Counted from the stretch's first letter, positions 25,890 to 35,260 are shown. The stretch is 64,000 bases of DNA from Mycobacterium sp. URHB0044 (GCF_000620625.1 NZ_JIAW01000028.1:1-64000); one strand, 5' to 3'. Notes: generated by a model from the sequence alone, not told the origin. Translations and numbers: made by a program.

Positions 25890-26768
25890 TTATGACGGCG
25901 GAGGAGCCGATTGCTGCGTAGCGGGCTGCTGTGGCTGTCCCGATTGTTGCGACGACCCCTGAGTCCCCTGGTTTCCGGACCCGCCGGAGGACTGGGGTTG
26001 GCCGAAGGTCGGGAAGCCGGTCGGAGGGGTGGGCGGACCGGAATGCTGCTGCGGGTTCTGGGATTGGAAGCCGCCGGTCGACGGGTTGCCCGGGTACCCC
26101 TGGCCCTGGCCGTACTGCGGCTGGTAGCCCGGCCGCTGCTGCCCACCCTGTTGCTGCGGGTACTGGCCCGGGTGCTGCTGCTGGCCCTGGGGTTGGCCGT
26201 AGTAACCGCCAGGCGCGCCGTACGGGTTGTACTGCTGCTGTTGGTCGTACTTGGGCTTTGGCGCGGGCGCGGTGATGACGCCGGCGTCCAGCAGCAACCA
26301 CGCCACCGCGGCGATGGCCTGCAGCAGGCTGAATGCGATGACCAGGTACAGCGCCCAGTCGATGGTGGCGCCGCTGGGCGCGTTGATCACCTCGGCGATG
26401 ACCAACAGGAAGGCCAGGACGGCGACGACAGCGACGACCCCGACGAAGTTGCGCTGCTTGGGCACCAGGCTCACCCCGGCCAGAAGCGCGGCCAGGACCG
26501 CAGCCACCAGGGCGATGCCCAGGCCCAGGGTGCTACCGCTGGCGGACCCGAGCTGAGGAAACTCCGAGTTGGAGATGGTGAACTGCGGGCCGAAGCTCGA
26601 CAGGTAGACCGCGAGGCCGAGCACCGCGACGGCGGCGGCCAGGTACAGGGGCAGCTTGCTCGCGGCCGGGGTCTCGGATTCTGGCGCCGTGGACAACTGC
26701 TGCGTCTGCGCGGAGAACTGCGTCGTTGGGGTGGATGAATAACCGGGGCTACCTGGCGGGTAGGTCAT
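25890..26768 (-). CDS. 34-kDa antigen-like membrane protein (DUF5336, Rv0954 type)
   Basis: This 292-residue protein starts MTYPPGSPGYSS, has four membrane segments between about 38 and 175, and ends in a long Gln/Gly/Pro/Tyr-rich tail (about 180-292) with QQQQYNPYG-type repeats. The design and position match Rv0954, the 34-kDa antigenic protein homologue. Low-complexity Q/G/P tails of this type occur in mycobacterial pole- and cell-division-associated proteins; a role there is inference. The ATG at 26768 was chosen by the conserved N terminus. Confidence 0.87.
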   Translation of the reverse strand: MTYPPGSPGYSSTPTTQFSAQTQQLSTAPESETPAASKLPLYLAAAVAVLGLAVYLSSFGPQFTISNSEFPQLGSASGSTLGLGIALVAAVLAALLAGVSLVPKQRNFVGVVAVVAVLAFLLVIAEVINAPSGATIDWALYLVIAFSLLQAIAAVAWLLLDAGVITAPAPKPKYDQQQQYNPYGAPGGYYGQPQGQQQHPGQYPQQQGGQQRPGYQPQYGQGQGYPGNPSTGGFQSQNPQQHSGPPTPPTGFPTFGQPQSSGGSGNQGTQGSSQQSGQPQQPATQQSAPPPS

Positions 26769-26878
26769 GACCTCTCCTGTGCTCGATTCGACCATCCACG
26801 CTAGCGCACGGCCGCGCGGGCCAAAACGCCCTGCGGCGCATCGGACCCGCACCGGCGCCGCGAGCAAACCGTCCGCGT

Positions 26879-28009
26879 TCAGACCGAGACGAGCACCGGC
26901 GCGTCGCTCGAATTCTGTTCGGACTCCTCGATTTCACGCACCAGCGGCAGGACGTTGGAGCCGAAGTACTCGATCTCCTCCTGAAAGTGGAGGAAACCGC
27001 CGAGGATCAGGTCGACGCCGCGTTTGCGGTAGGCCGCGATGCGTTCGGCGATCTGCTCGGGCGTCCCGATCAGCTGGGTGCGGAACCCGTCGTTGTACTG
27101 CACCAAGTCCTCGAACGACGAGTCGGCCCACATGCCCTTCTTGTCGCCCGTCGAGTTGCCCGCCTGCTGCACGGCACCACGGAAACCCTCGACGGCGGGC
27201 TTGTTGGCCTTGTCGATGATCTCCCGGAGCGTGTCCTTCGCCTCCTTCTCGGTGTCCCTGGCGATGATGAAGCCGTTCAGCCCCACCTTCACCTCGCGGT
27301 TGACCGTGCGGGCATGGTCTCGGACCTCGACGACCTGTTCGGAGATGCCGTCGAAGTCCTTGCCGTTGGAGAAGTACCAGTCGGAGTAGAGCCCGCCGTT
27401 GCGGCGCGCGGCCGTCGAGTTACCGCCCTGGAACAGTTCGGGGTTGGGCCGCTCGGGCGTGTTGAGGGGCTTGGGCTTCAACGTGAAGTCGTGGATGCGG
27501 TAGAAGTCGCCGCGGAAGTCCACGTCGTCCTCGGTCCAGATCTTGCGCAGCACCTGCAGGAACTCCGCGCTGCGGCGGTAGCGCTCGTCGTGCTCCAGCC
27601 ACGGCTCGCCCAGGTGGGTGAACTCGTCCTTGAACCAGCCCGAGACGACGTTGACGGCGAAGCGCCCGTTGCTCAGGTGATCGGCGGTGGCGCCGAGCTT
27701 GGCGAGTACTGCCGGCTGCCACAGTCCCGGATGGACGGCGGCGATGACCTTGAGCCGTTCGGTGGCCAACAGCAGCGCCAGGCTGAAGCTGGTGGACTCG
27801 TGCTGGAATTCGGCGCCGTAGCTGGCCTCGTACCGGACCTGGGACAGCGCGTACTCGAATCCGTTGTTCTCCGCGGTCTGCGCGAGCTTCTTGTTGTACT
27901 CGTAATTCCAGTCGGTGCGCTGTTCGATGTCACTGGTCACCAGACCGCCGCTGACGTTGGGCACCCAGTAGGCGAACTTGACGTGATCGGCGATGCGTTC
28001 GGTGGTCAT
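26879..28009 (-). CDS. sfnG: SfnG-like FMNH2-dependent dimethylsulfone monooxygenase
   Basis: The 376-residue luciferase-like protein begins MTTERIADHVKFAYWVPNVS and has SGWFKDEFTHLGEPWLEHDE and FQGGNSTAARRNGG, characteristic of the SfnG/SsuD group of two-component flavin monooxygenases. SfnG converts dimethylsulfone to methanesulfinate so that sulfur can be assimilated. No flavin reductase or SsuD lies nearby, so reduced FMN must come from elsewhere. It has no counterpart at this place in M. tuberculosis. The exact substrate could be another alkyl sulfone or sulfonate. Confidence 0.85.
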   Translation of the reverse strand: MTTERIADHVKFAYWVPNVSGGLVTSDIEQRTDWNYEYNKKLAQTAENNGFEYALSQVRYEASYGAEFQHESTSFSLALLLATERLKVIAAVHPGLWQPAVLAKLGATADHLSNGRFAVNVVSGWFKDEFTHLGEPWLEHDERYRRSAEFLQVLRKIWTEDDVDFRGDFYRIHDFTLKPKPLNTPERPNPELFQGGNSTAARRNGGLYSDWYFSNGKDFDGISEQVVEVRDHARTVNREVKVGLNGFIIARDTEKEAKDTLREIIDKANKPAVEGFRGAVQQAGNSTGDKKGMWADSSFEDLVQYNDGFRTQLIGTPEQIAERIAAYRKRGVDLILGGFLHFQEEIEYFGSNVLPLVREIEESEQNSSDAPVLVSV

Positions 28010-28066
28010 GGTGTGCCATCCCAGCAACACCGGACCACGGCGTCACGGGTAACGATCGGGATGAAC

Positions 28067-29236
28067 CTAAGGGTGGGACACCACGATGGGCGTCTCCGCG
28101 ATGCCGTTGAATCGCGACGAGGTCACCGACGTGTAGGCGCCCATCATCGGGCTGACGACGACGTCGCCGACGTTCAGCGCGGGCATCGGGTAGTCCCGCG
28201 CGACGACGTCGACGCTGTCGCAGGTGGGCCCGGCGAGGGTGACGTCCTCGAGTGGCATGCAGTGGCGGTCCCCGTCGACTTCGTCGAGCGCGAGGATCGG
28301 CGGGTGGACGTCCTCGGTCATCACGTTGGAGTAGCTGCCGTACAGGCCGTCGTCGAGGTAGTGCCACGTCCGGCCCGCCCGGATGGCGCTGCCGACGACG
28401 CTGGTCAGCAGCGTCATGCAGTCCGCGACGAGGAAGCGGCCCGGTTCGGCGAGCAGGGTGAGGTTCCTGCGACGCGGCCCCAGCACGTCGTCGACGACGT
28501 CGGCGATGGCGCCGATGGGCGGGGCGTCCTCGCGGTAGGACACGGGAAAGCCGCCACCGATGTCGATGGTCGACACGTGCAGTCCCAGCGTCCGCTCGAC
28601 GTGTCGGGTCAGCTCCAGCGTCGCCTGCAACGCGTCCCGGAAGGGCTGCACCGACGAACCCTGGCTGCCGACGTGGAAGCTGAAGCCCGCGAATTGAACC
28701 CCGGCTGCGACGACGTGTTTGACGAGCAGTTCCGCCTCGGCCGGGTCGGTGCCGAACTTCGACGACAGGTCCGACTTCGCCGTCGGATTCGGGAACGCCA
28801 GGCGCACCAGTATCCGGATGTCCGATTCCCGTCCGACGAACTTCTGTGCCTCACAAGGGTTGTCGACGACGAACGTGCGGACGCCGCACTTGTAGGCGTA
28901 GTCGATGTCGGTGGCCTTCTTGATCGGATGCGTATGGATGCAACGGGCCATGGGAACGCCGAGTGACCGCACCAGGTCGACTTCGGCGCTGCTTGCGACG
29001 TCGAAGCTGCTGCCGCATGCCGCCAGCACGGTCAACACGGCGGGGTGCGGCAGGGCCTTGACCGCATAGTGCAGTCGGAAGCCGCGCAACCGCTCGGTGA
29101 GAAGCGAGTACTGCGCGGCCACACGGTAGGGGTCCAGCACGAGTAGCGGGGTGCCGTGTCGGGCGACGAGTTCCCGCCACTGCGTGCTGCTGCGCCGCAG
29201 CGCGTCCCTAAGCTGCGACCGGCGCTGCGGATCCAT
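28067..29236 (-). CDS. Ornithine/diamino acid decarboxylase-like enzyme (fold III PLP)
   Basis: The 389-residue protein has the alanine-racemase-type barrel plus beta domain of group IV decarboxylases. The PLP lysine is in HYAVKALPHPAVL (about residue 60); HVGSQGSS, DIGGGFPVSY and AEPGRFLVAD line the phosphate and ring pocket; the C-terminal catalytic cysteine is in GPTCDSVD, followed by the GDVVVSPMMGAYTS loop. These fit ornithine decarboxylase making putrescine; lysine or diaminopimelate cannot be excluded. It overlaps the next membrane protein gene by 29 bp. Mycobacteria such as M. tuberculosis lack this gene here. Confidence 0.83.
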   Translation of the reverse strand: MDPQRRSQLRDALRRSSTQWRELVARHGTPLLVLDPYRVAAQYSLLTERLRGFRLHYAVKALPHPAVLTVLAACGSSFDVASSAEVDLVRSLGVPMARCIHTHPIKKATDIDYAYKCGVRTFVVDNPCEAQKFVGRESDIRILVRLAFPNPTAKSDLSSKFGTDPAEAELLVKHVVAAGVQFAGFSFHVGSQGSSVQPFRDALQATLELTRHVERTLGLHVSTIDIGGGFPVSYREDAPPIGAIADVVDDVLGPRRRNLTLLAEPGRFLVADCMTLLTSVVGSAIRAGRTWHYLDDGLYGSYSNVMTEDVHPPILALDEVDGDRHCMPLEDVTLAGPTCDSVDVVARDYPMPALNVGDVVVSPMMGAYTSVTSSRFNGIAETPIVVSHP

Positions 29237-29732
29237 GTCCCACCTCCCCCGCTGCGGGCCGGCGCACTGCCAGCAGAGACTGGAATCGCTCGTAGCTGAA
29301 GATGGCCAGAACGTAGAAGCCGACGTCGGCGATCAGCTTGGCGAAGATCCAGCCCGCGACCATGCCACCGAAGAGGATCGGCCCGAGATAGAAGGCCAGC
29401 GGCCTGATGAGCGCGCTGTCGATCACCTCGGCGGGCCCGAACTCGATCGCGACGCTGCGCAGGGCGAGACCGTTGGCGCTGGCCGCCCGTCGCATCCTCG
29501 GCAGGTGGTGGTGTGCGCGGTAGGTGGTGCGTACCGCCGCCGTGTAGGCCGCAGCGTAGTACCCGGCCGACGCACCGATGGTCGCGACGATGGCCGCAGC
29601 GGCGAACGACCCGGTGACCGCGTAGGCGATTGCCGCCCCGCCGAATTCACATGTGGTTCCGGCGATTTCGCACGGTAGGTAGCGCCGTACCCACTCGAGC
29701 AGCTTTCGTCGGCGCGATCGTTCGATGCCCAT
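29208..29732 (-). CDS. Membrane protein coupled to the decarboxylase, unknown family
   Basis: This 174-residue protein has a basic N terminus (MGIERSRRRKLLEWVRRYL) and about four membrane segments: IAGTTCEFGGAAIAYAV, AAAAIVATIGASAGYYAAAY, a region around PLAFYLGPILFGGMVAG and VGFYVLAIFSYERF. The gene precedes and overlaps the decarboxylase gene by 29 bp, so the two are translated together. It could move the substrate or product of the enzyme or anchor it, but I do not recognise the family. The ATG at 29732 was preferred to a longer frame opening at 29801. Confidence 0.7.
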   Translation of the reverse strand: MGIERSRRRKLLEWVRRYLPCEIAGTTCEFGGAAIAYAVTGSFAAAAIVATIGASAGYYAAAYTAAVRTTYRAHHHLPRMRRAASANGLALRSVAIEFGPAEVIDSALIRPLAFYLGPILFGGMVAGWIFAKLIADVGFYVLAIFSYERFQSLLAVRRPAAGEVGHGSAAPVAA

Positions 29733-29837
29733 GACCCGAACTGTGCCGTCGTCGCCGCCCCGGGTCGTGAGTAGAGGACTACGCGAGTTCGGGGCGCACA
29801 AAGGTGAGTAGCGGGTACCCCACCTTGCCCTTCGGAC

Positions 29838-29851
29838 TAGAACACGTTCTA
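29838..29851. promoter_or_regulatory. KstR-type operator (TAGAACACGTTCTA)
   Basis: The site fits the KstR consensus TnnAACnnGTTnnA exactly, with full symmetry in the arms. It ends 8 bp before the ATG of the LLM oxidoreductase gene, a place where a repressor would block initiation. Confidence 0.8.
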
Positions 29852-29859
29852 ATTCTGGA

Positions 29860-30708
29860 ATGGACTACGGGCTCGTTCTCTTCACCAGCGACCGCGGGAT
29901 CACTCCGGCGGCGGCCGCCAAGTTGGCCGATGACCACGGCTTTCACACCTTCTACGTGCCCGAACACACCCACATCCCGATCAAGCGGGAGGCGGCGCAC
30001 CCGACCACCGGCGACGAGTCGCTACCCGATGACCGCTACATGCGCACGCTGGACCCGTGGGTCAGCCTGGGCACGGCGGCCGCGGTGACGTCGCGGGTGC
30101 GGCTGTCGACGGCCGTCGCGCTGCCGGTCGAGCACGACCCGATCACGCTCGCGAAGTCCATCGCGACGCTCGATCATCTGTCGGGCGGCCGGGTCAGCTT
30201 GGGCGTCGGATTCGGCTGGAACACCGACGAACTCGCCGACCACAACGTTCCGCCGGCACGGCGCCGCACGATGCTGCGCGAATACCTCGAGGCCATGCGG
30301 GCGCTGTGGACGCAGGAGGAAGCCGAATTCGACGGTGAATTCGTCAAATTCGGACCCAGCTGGGCCTGGCCCAAGCCCGTCCAGTCGCACATCCCCGTGC
30401 TGGTGGGCGCTGCAGGCACTGAGAAGAACTTCAAGTGGATCTCTAAGTCCGCCGACGGCTGGATCACCACGCCGCGCGACTTCGACATCGACACCCCGGT
30501 GAAGCTGCTGCAGGACACCTGGGCAGCGGCCGGCCGGGATGGCGCGCCGCAGATCGTGGCACTGGACTTCAAGCCCGACGCCGAGAAGCTGGCTCGTTGG
30601 GCCGAACTCGGCGTCACCGAGGTGCTGTTCGGCCTGCCCGACAAGTCCGAGTCCGATGTGGCGTCCTACGTGGAGCGTCTGGCGGGCAAGATCGCCGCGT
30701 TCGCGTAG
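29860..30708 (+). CDS. LLM-class F420-dependent oxidoreductase (Rv0953c type)
   Basis: The 282-residue protein has the luciferase-like TIM barrel with the family signatures GFHTFYVPEHTH, STAVALPVEHDPITLAKSIATLDHLSGGR (named here in parts only) and GVGFGWNTDEL. These match the TIGR03619-type F420 enzymes of actinobacteria. Substrate unknown. The KstR-type operator directly before it suggests a role in sterol or lipid breakdown. It matches Rv0953c by position and length. Confidence 0.88.
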   Translation: MDYGLVLFTSDRGITPAAAAKLADDHGFHTFYVPEHTHIPIKREAAHPTTGDESLPDDRYMRTLDPWVSLGTAAAVTSRVRLSTAVALPVEHDPITLAKSIATLDHLSGGRVSLGVGFGWNTDELADHNVPPARRRTMLREYLEAMRALWTQEEAEFDGEFVKFGPSWAWPKPVQSHIPVLVGAAGTEKNFKWISKSADGWITTPRDFDIDTPVKLLQDTWAAAGRDGAPQIVALDFKPDAEKLARWAELGVTEVLFGLPDKSESDVASYVERLAGKIAAFA

Positions 30709-31141
30709 GGCACGTCACCCTGCCCGCGGCCGACCCGTCGCCGAGATCTGCCACAGGGCTGTCGCCCCGCCAAAATCGCGACCATAGATGCAGAATTCAC
30801 CGCACCGAGTATTGGCGCGGCATATTCGCGCATCCCGACGATGACCATCCCCTGGAATGAACCACATGGTCGAGCGTGATGCCGACCGGTCGCCGACGGC
30901 GACAACCGTCCTGCAGATCTCGCCACACGCACCCTCGACTTCTGCATGGTTGTCGTGCACCCGGCTAAATCGCGACGCTACTGCAGAACTCGGCGCGCCA
31001 ACCCGTCGCCCGCGAGTTGGGCGATCACTAGCAGGACCTTCTGATTCGGGTAGTCGACTACGCACGCCTTGATGGGCGACGGAGACGACAGTTCGTTGGG
31101 CAAGAGGACTCCGCTCAGCGGAACGACCCGGGAGGAACGCC
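30709..31141. other. Intergenic region with no convincing gene
   Basis: 433 bases between the LLM gene and a small ORF. The open frames here have no ribosome site, no recognisable motifs and poor codon use. Nothing resembling a tRNA was seen. It presumably holds the promoter of the small ORF at 31142. Confidence 0.5.
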
Positions 31142-31273
31142 ATGCACTCCATCAGCCCACACATCGTCCAGGTATTCGACGACCCGCACGCCGAACATCG
31201 CCGCGTAAAGCGGGCAAGCATCCGCCACCGGTTCGAGTCGAAGGGGCGCGTGCCTCGACGTCAGGCGAAGTGA
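31142..31273 (+). CDS. Small basic protein, 43 residues
   Basis: The ORF starts at ATG 31142 after an excellent ribosome site (GGGAGGAACGCC). The product begins MHSISPHIVQVFDDPHAEHR and ends in FESKGRVPRRQAK; it is rich in Arg, Lys and His in the second half. Codon choice looks like real coding sequence. It is convergent with the thiolase-like gene, which ends 10 bp further on. The family is not known to me; small basic proteins of this style are common in actinobacteria. Confidence 0.6.
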   Translation: MHSISPHIVQVFDDPHAEHRRVKRASIRHRFESKGRVPRRQAK

Positions 31274-31282
31274 CAGCCCGGT

Positions 31283-32818
31283 TCAGGCCAGTGACGCCCG
31301 GTTGATGCCGTCCTCCGTCGACTTCACCGCGATGTGAGCACCCAACGGGTCACCGTCGGACATCAGAGCCACCAGGTCCTCGTCCTCGGTGATGGCCAGG
31401 AACCGGCTGTCGTCCGATTCGAGCCTCCCGATGATGATGCCCGTCCGAACCGGCCAGTCGTAGCGCACCGAGTAGGTCTCGATGGTGGCCCGGCCGTCCG
31501 CATTGCGGGTGACGGACACCTTCGGCAACGCCGCGATGTCGGCCTGCAGCGCCTTGCTGCGGTCGGCCGCCCAGTCGGCGGGTTCGGTCGAGTACACCCC
31601 GACCGAGTACTTGCTCATGACACCGCCGTTCGCGCCGACAAGACCGAAAGCACCCGGCTTGTCCCGCATTTCGGCGACCGTCTCGGCAATCCCGTGCAGC
31701 GAGTAGCTATTGCCGGGTCCGCCGAAGTACGGCAAGCCACCGGTGAGGGTCAACCCTCTCGGATCGTCGGCCGCCAGCCCGAACGCATCGCAGACGGCGA
31801 AGACGGGGAACGGGAAGCAGCTGTAGAGGTCGAAGGTCGCGACGTCGTCCATGCCGATGCCCGCCACCCGAAGCGCCTCTGCCACTGCTTGTTTCGCCGA
31901 GATACTGTCGCCGACGTCCGCGCGGTCCAACAGGTCCTGCTCCGTTTGGTTGGCGTGCCCACGCAGATACACCCACTTCTCCTCGGGCACACCCAACCGG
32001 CGGGCGGCCGCCACCGACATCACCAGCACCGCGGCGCCCTGGTTGACCTGATCGCGGGCCACCATCAACCGCGGATACGGGTCACAGATCATCCGGTTCT
32101 CATCGGTGACCGTCACGAGCTCCTCGACCGAACGCTCCACCGGCGACGACGAAAAGGGATTCTTCGCAGCCACTTTCGAGAACGGCGCGAAGAGCTCGGC
32201 CATCTCTCTGCGGTAGTCGCCGACGCCGAGACCCAGCCGGCTGCGGCGTGCGTTGTCGAGCAGCCCGTACTGCACGGGCGCGCCGGTCAGACCGTGCGAC
32301 GCCGTGTACTCGCTCATGTACTGCTCGAAGCCGTACCCACGATCCTCGAGCTGGCCGCCGACCGTCTCACTGTGGTCCGGCTTGTCTTCGCGGCGCGCAA
32401 AGGTCTTCAGCGTAGAACCGTTCTCGGAGCCGAGGATCAACGCGACCTCGATGTCACCCGACGCGATCGCGCCGCCGAACTCCGTGACCAGCTTCTGCGG
32501 GCCGTTCCCGCCGATGGACTCGAGCACCGCGCGCGCGGGATCAGCGCCTACGCGCCGCGCCACCGATCGGACATAGTTGTCCGAACAGCCCAGCGGAGGC
32601 TTCCCGAACGGAGTACAGATCTCGAACTGCCGCAGCCCCACGAACACCTCGATGGCCTGTGCCACCGCGCCCGCGTCGGCGCCGGTGTCGGCCAGCGCGG
32701 CCCGCACGCCCTCGGTGGCCAGTTCGACGGCGGACATGCCGCGGTAGTCCGGGTCGTCGATGCGCTCGGTGAACTGCCCGACGCCGACGATGACGGGGGT
32801 GCGGGGATCGACCGGCAT
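31283..32818 (-). CDS. Thiolase-superfamily protein (acetyl-CoA acetyltransferase-like)
   Basis: The 511-residue protein starts MPVDPRTPVIVGVGQFTERI, a typical thiolase N terminus, and has NGPQKLVTEFGGAIASGDIE and GNSYSLHGIAE in the nucleophile-loop and histidine regions. The loop around the usual nucleophilic cysteine lacks an obvious CxS motif, as in SCP2-like and lipid-transfer thiolase relatives, so it may be a retro-aldolase or non-thiolytic member. An extra C-terminal domain (about 405-511) is present. A KstR-type operator 45 bp upstream suggests sterol or side-chain metabolism. It is not at this place in M. tuberculosis. Confidence 0.83.
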   Translation of the reverse strand: MPVDPRTPVIVGVGQFTERIDDPDYRGMSAVELATEGVRAALADTGADAGAVAQAIEVFVGLRQFEICTPFGKPPLGCSDNYVRSVARRVGADPARAVLESIGGNGPQKLVTEFGGAIASGDIEVALILGSENGSTLKTFARREDKPDHSETVGGQLEDRGYGFEQYMSEYTASHGLTGAPVQYGLLDNARRSRLGLGVGDYRREMAELFAPFSKVAAKNPFSSSPVERSVEELVTVTDENRMICDPYPRLMVARDQVNQGAAVLVMSVAAARRLGVPEEKWVYLRGHANQTEQDLLDRADVGDSISAKQAVAEALRVAGIGMDDVATFDLYSCFPFPVFAVCDAFGLAADDPRGLTLTGGLPYFGGPGNSYSLHGIAETVAEMRDKPGAFGLVGANGGVMSKYSVGVYSTEPADWAADRSKALQADIAALPKVSVTRNADGRATIETYSVRYDWPVRTGIIIGRLESDDSRFLAITEDEDLVALMSDGDPLGAHIAVKSTEDGINRASLA

Positions 32819-32863
32819 TACGAACCTCCAGGAATGTGTTAGTTCGTCACGCTAACCGATAAC

Positions 32864-32877
32864 TGGAACACGTTCCA
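32864..32877. promoter_or_regulatory. KstR-type operator (TGGAACACGTTCCA)
   Basis: This fully symmetrical 14-mer (apart from the central two bases) fits TnnAACnnGTTnnA and lies 45 bp before the start of the thiolase-like gene on the minus strand. Confidence 0.75.
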
Positions 32878-32881
32878 ATCC

Positions 32882-32944
32882 CGCCGAAATAGAATTCCCT
32901 GTCGTCCACCTTGCGGCTCGACGACAGGGAATGCTATTTCGGCG
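32882..32944 (-). terminator. Very long hairpin terminator behind sucD
   Basis: Bases 32882-32906 pair with 32920-32944 over 25 positions with a single mismatch, around a 13-base loop. The inner arm is ATTCCCTGTCGTC/GACGACAGGGAAT and the outer arm CGCCGAAATAG/CTATTTCGGCG. It starts 8 bp past the sucD stop and isolates the sucCD transcript from the KstR-controlled thiolase promoter. Confidence 0.9.
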
Positions 32945-32951
32945 TTGCGGA

Positions 32952-33854
32952 CTAGAGGTTCTGCAGGATCTCCCGAGCCAGCGACGCGGTCTCGGACGGC
33001 GTCTTGCCGACCTTCACGCCCGCAGCCTCGAGGGCTTCCTTCTTGCCCTGCGCGGTGCCCGCACCGTCGGAGACGATGGCGCCGGCATGGCCCATGGTCT
33101 TGCCCTCGGGCGCGGTGAAGCCCGCGACGTAACCGACGACCGGCTTGGAGACGTTGGCCTTGACGTAGGCCGCGGCCTTCTCTTCGGCGTCGCCACCGAT
33201 CTCGCCGATCATCACGATGACCTTGGTCTCGGGGTCCTTCTCGAACGCCTCGATGGCGTCGATGTGGGTGGTCCCGATGACCGGGTCGCCGCCGATGCCG
33301 ATGGCGGTGGAGAAGCCGAGATCGCGCAGCTCGTACATCATCTGGTAGGTCAGCGTGCCGGACTTCGACACCAGACCGATCGGGCCCTTGCCGGTGATGT
33401 TGTTCGGCGTGATGCCGACCAGCGACTCGCCGGGCGTGATGATGCCGGGGCAGTTCGGCCCGATGATGCGGGTCTTTTCGCCCTTCTCGACGTTGTAGGC
33501 CCACGCATAGGCGCTGTCCTGCACCGGGATTCCCTCGGTGATGACGACCAGCAGCGGGATCTCGGCGTCGATGGCCTCGATGATGGCGTCCTTGGAGAAC
33601 GCCGGCGGCACGAACGCGATCGACACGTCGGCGCCGGTCTCCTTCATGGCCTCCGCGACACTGCCGAACACCGGCAGCTCGACGTCGTTGCCGTCCTTGT
33701 CCTTGTGCGACACCTTGGTGCCTGCCTTGCGGGCGTTGACGCCGCCCACGACCTGGGTGCCGGCCTTCAGCATCAGCGCGGTGTGCTTGGTGCCCTCGCC
33801 GCCGGTGATGCCCTGCACGATGACCTTGGAGTCCTTGGTCAGAAAGATTGCCAT
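32952..33854 (-). CDS. sucD: Succinyl-CoA synthetase alpha subunit SucD
   Basis: The 300-residue protein has the CoA-binding Rossmann domain (about 1-125; VQGITGGEGTKHT) and the ligase domain with the phosphorylated histidine in GYVAGFTAPEGKTMGHAGAI (histidine near residue 253). It makes succinate and ATP/GTP from succinyl-CoA in the TCA cycle. It follows sucC by 15 bp on the same strand. Confidence 0.97.
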   Translation of the reverse strand: MAIFLTKDSKVIVQGITGGEGTKHTALMLKAGTQVVGGVNARKAGTKVSHKDKDGNDVELPVFGSVAEAMKETGADVSIAFVPPAFSKDAIIEAIDAEIPLLVVITEGIPVQDSAYAWAYNVEKGEKTRIIGPNCPGIITPGESLVGITPNNITGKGPIGLVSKSGTLTYQMMYELRDLGFSTAIGIGGDPVIGTTHIDAIEAFEKDPETKVIVMIGEIGGDAEEKAAAYVKANVSKPVVGYVAGFTAPEGKTMGHAGAIVSDGAGTAQGKKEALEAAGVKVGKTPSETASLAREILQNL

Positions 33855-33869
33855 GTTGTTCTCGTCCTC

Positions 33870-35033
<1,164 letters not shown>

Positions 35034-35174
35034 TGGCTCACTGTCTGTCTGCGTTGACGTTTGAGTTGATTTACGAGTATTCGACCTGAGAGGCTCGTGC
35101 GAACTTTATCCACACCGACCGGACACGTCGGCATCGCCTACCGCTCATGTGGCACATCTCACCGGGGCGCTGTA

Positions 35175-35188
35175 GTGATTGAAATCAC
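35175..35188. promoter_or_regulatory. CRP-type operator between sucC and the M23 peptidase gene
   Basis: GTGATTGAAATCAC is a perfect palindrome apart from the two central bases and fits GTGA-N6-TCAC. It lies 142 bp from the sucC ATG and about 105 bp from the M23 peptidase start, so it could control either. Confidence 0.55.
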
Positions 35189-35233
35189 AATCTTGGCCGG
35201 AATCAACTCTCGGGTTGCCACCAACATTGGATT

Positions 35234-35260
35234 TTGGTTAACGTGCCTACGGTCTAGATA
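35234..35260 (+). promoter_or_regulatory. Probable promoter of the M23 peptidase gene
   Basis: TTGGTT (35234-35239) and TAGATA (35255-35260) are separated by 15 bases, ending about 32 bp before the start codon. The -10 box is good, the spacer is short. The assignment is from sequence only. Confidence 0.4.

Noticed and set aside
30597..30860. ORF ending in RTEYWRGIFAHPDDDHPLE
   Set aside because: Most of the frame is a shadow of the LLM gene; the tail is too short to judge as a gene remnant.
30715..31221. 168-codon minus-strand ORF in the gap after the LLM gene
   Set aside because: No ribosome site, no motif, Arg/Ser-rich composition; it would run over the better supported small ORF at 31142.
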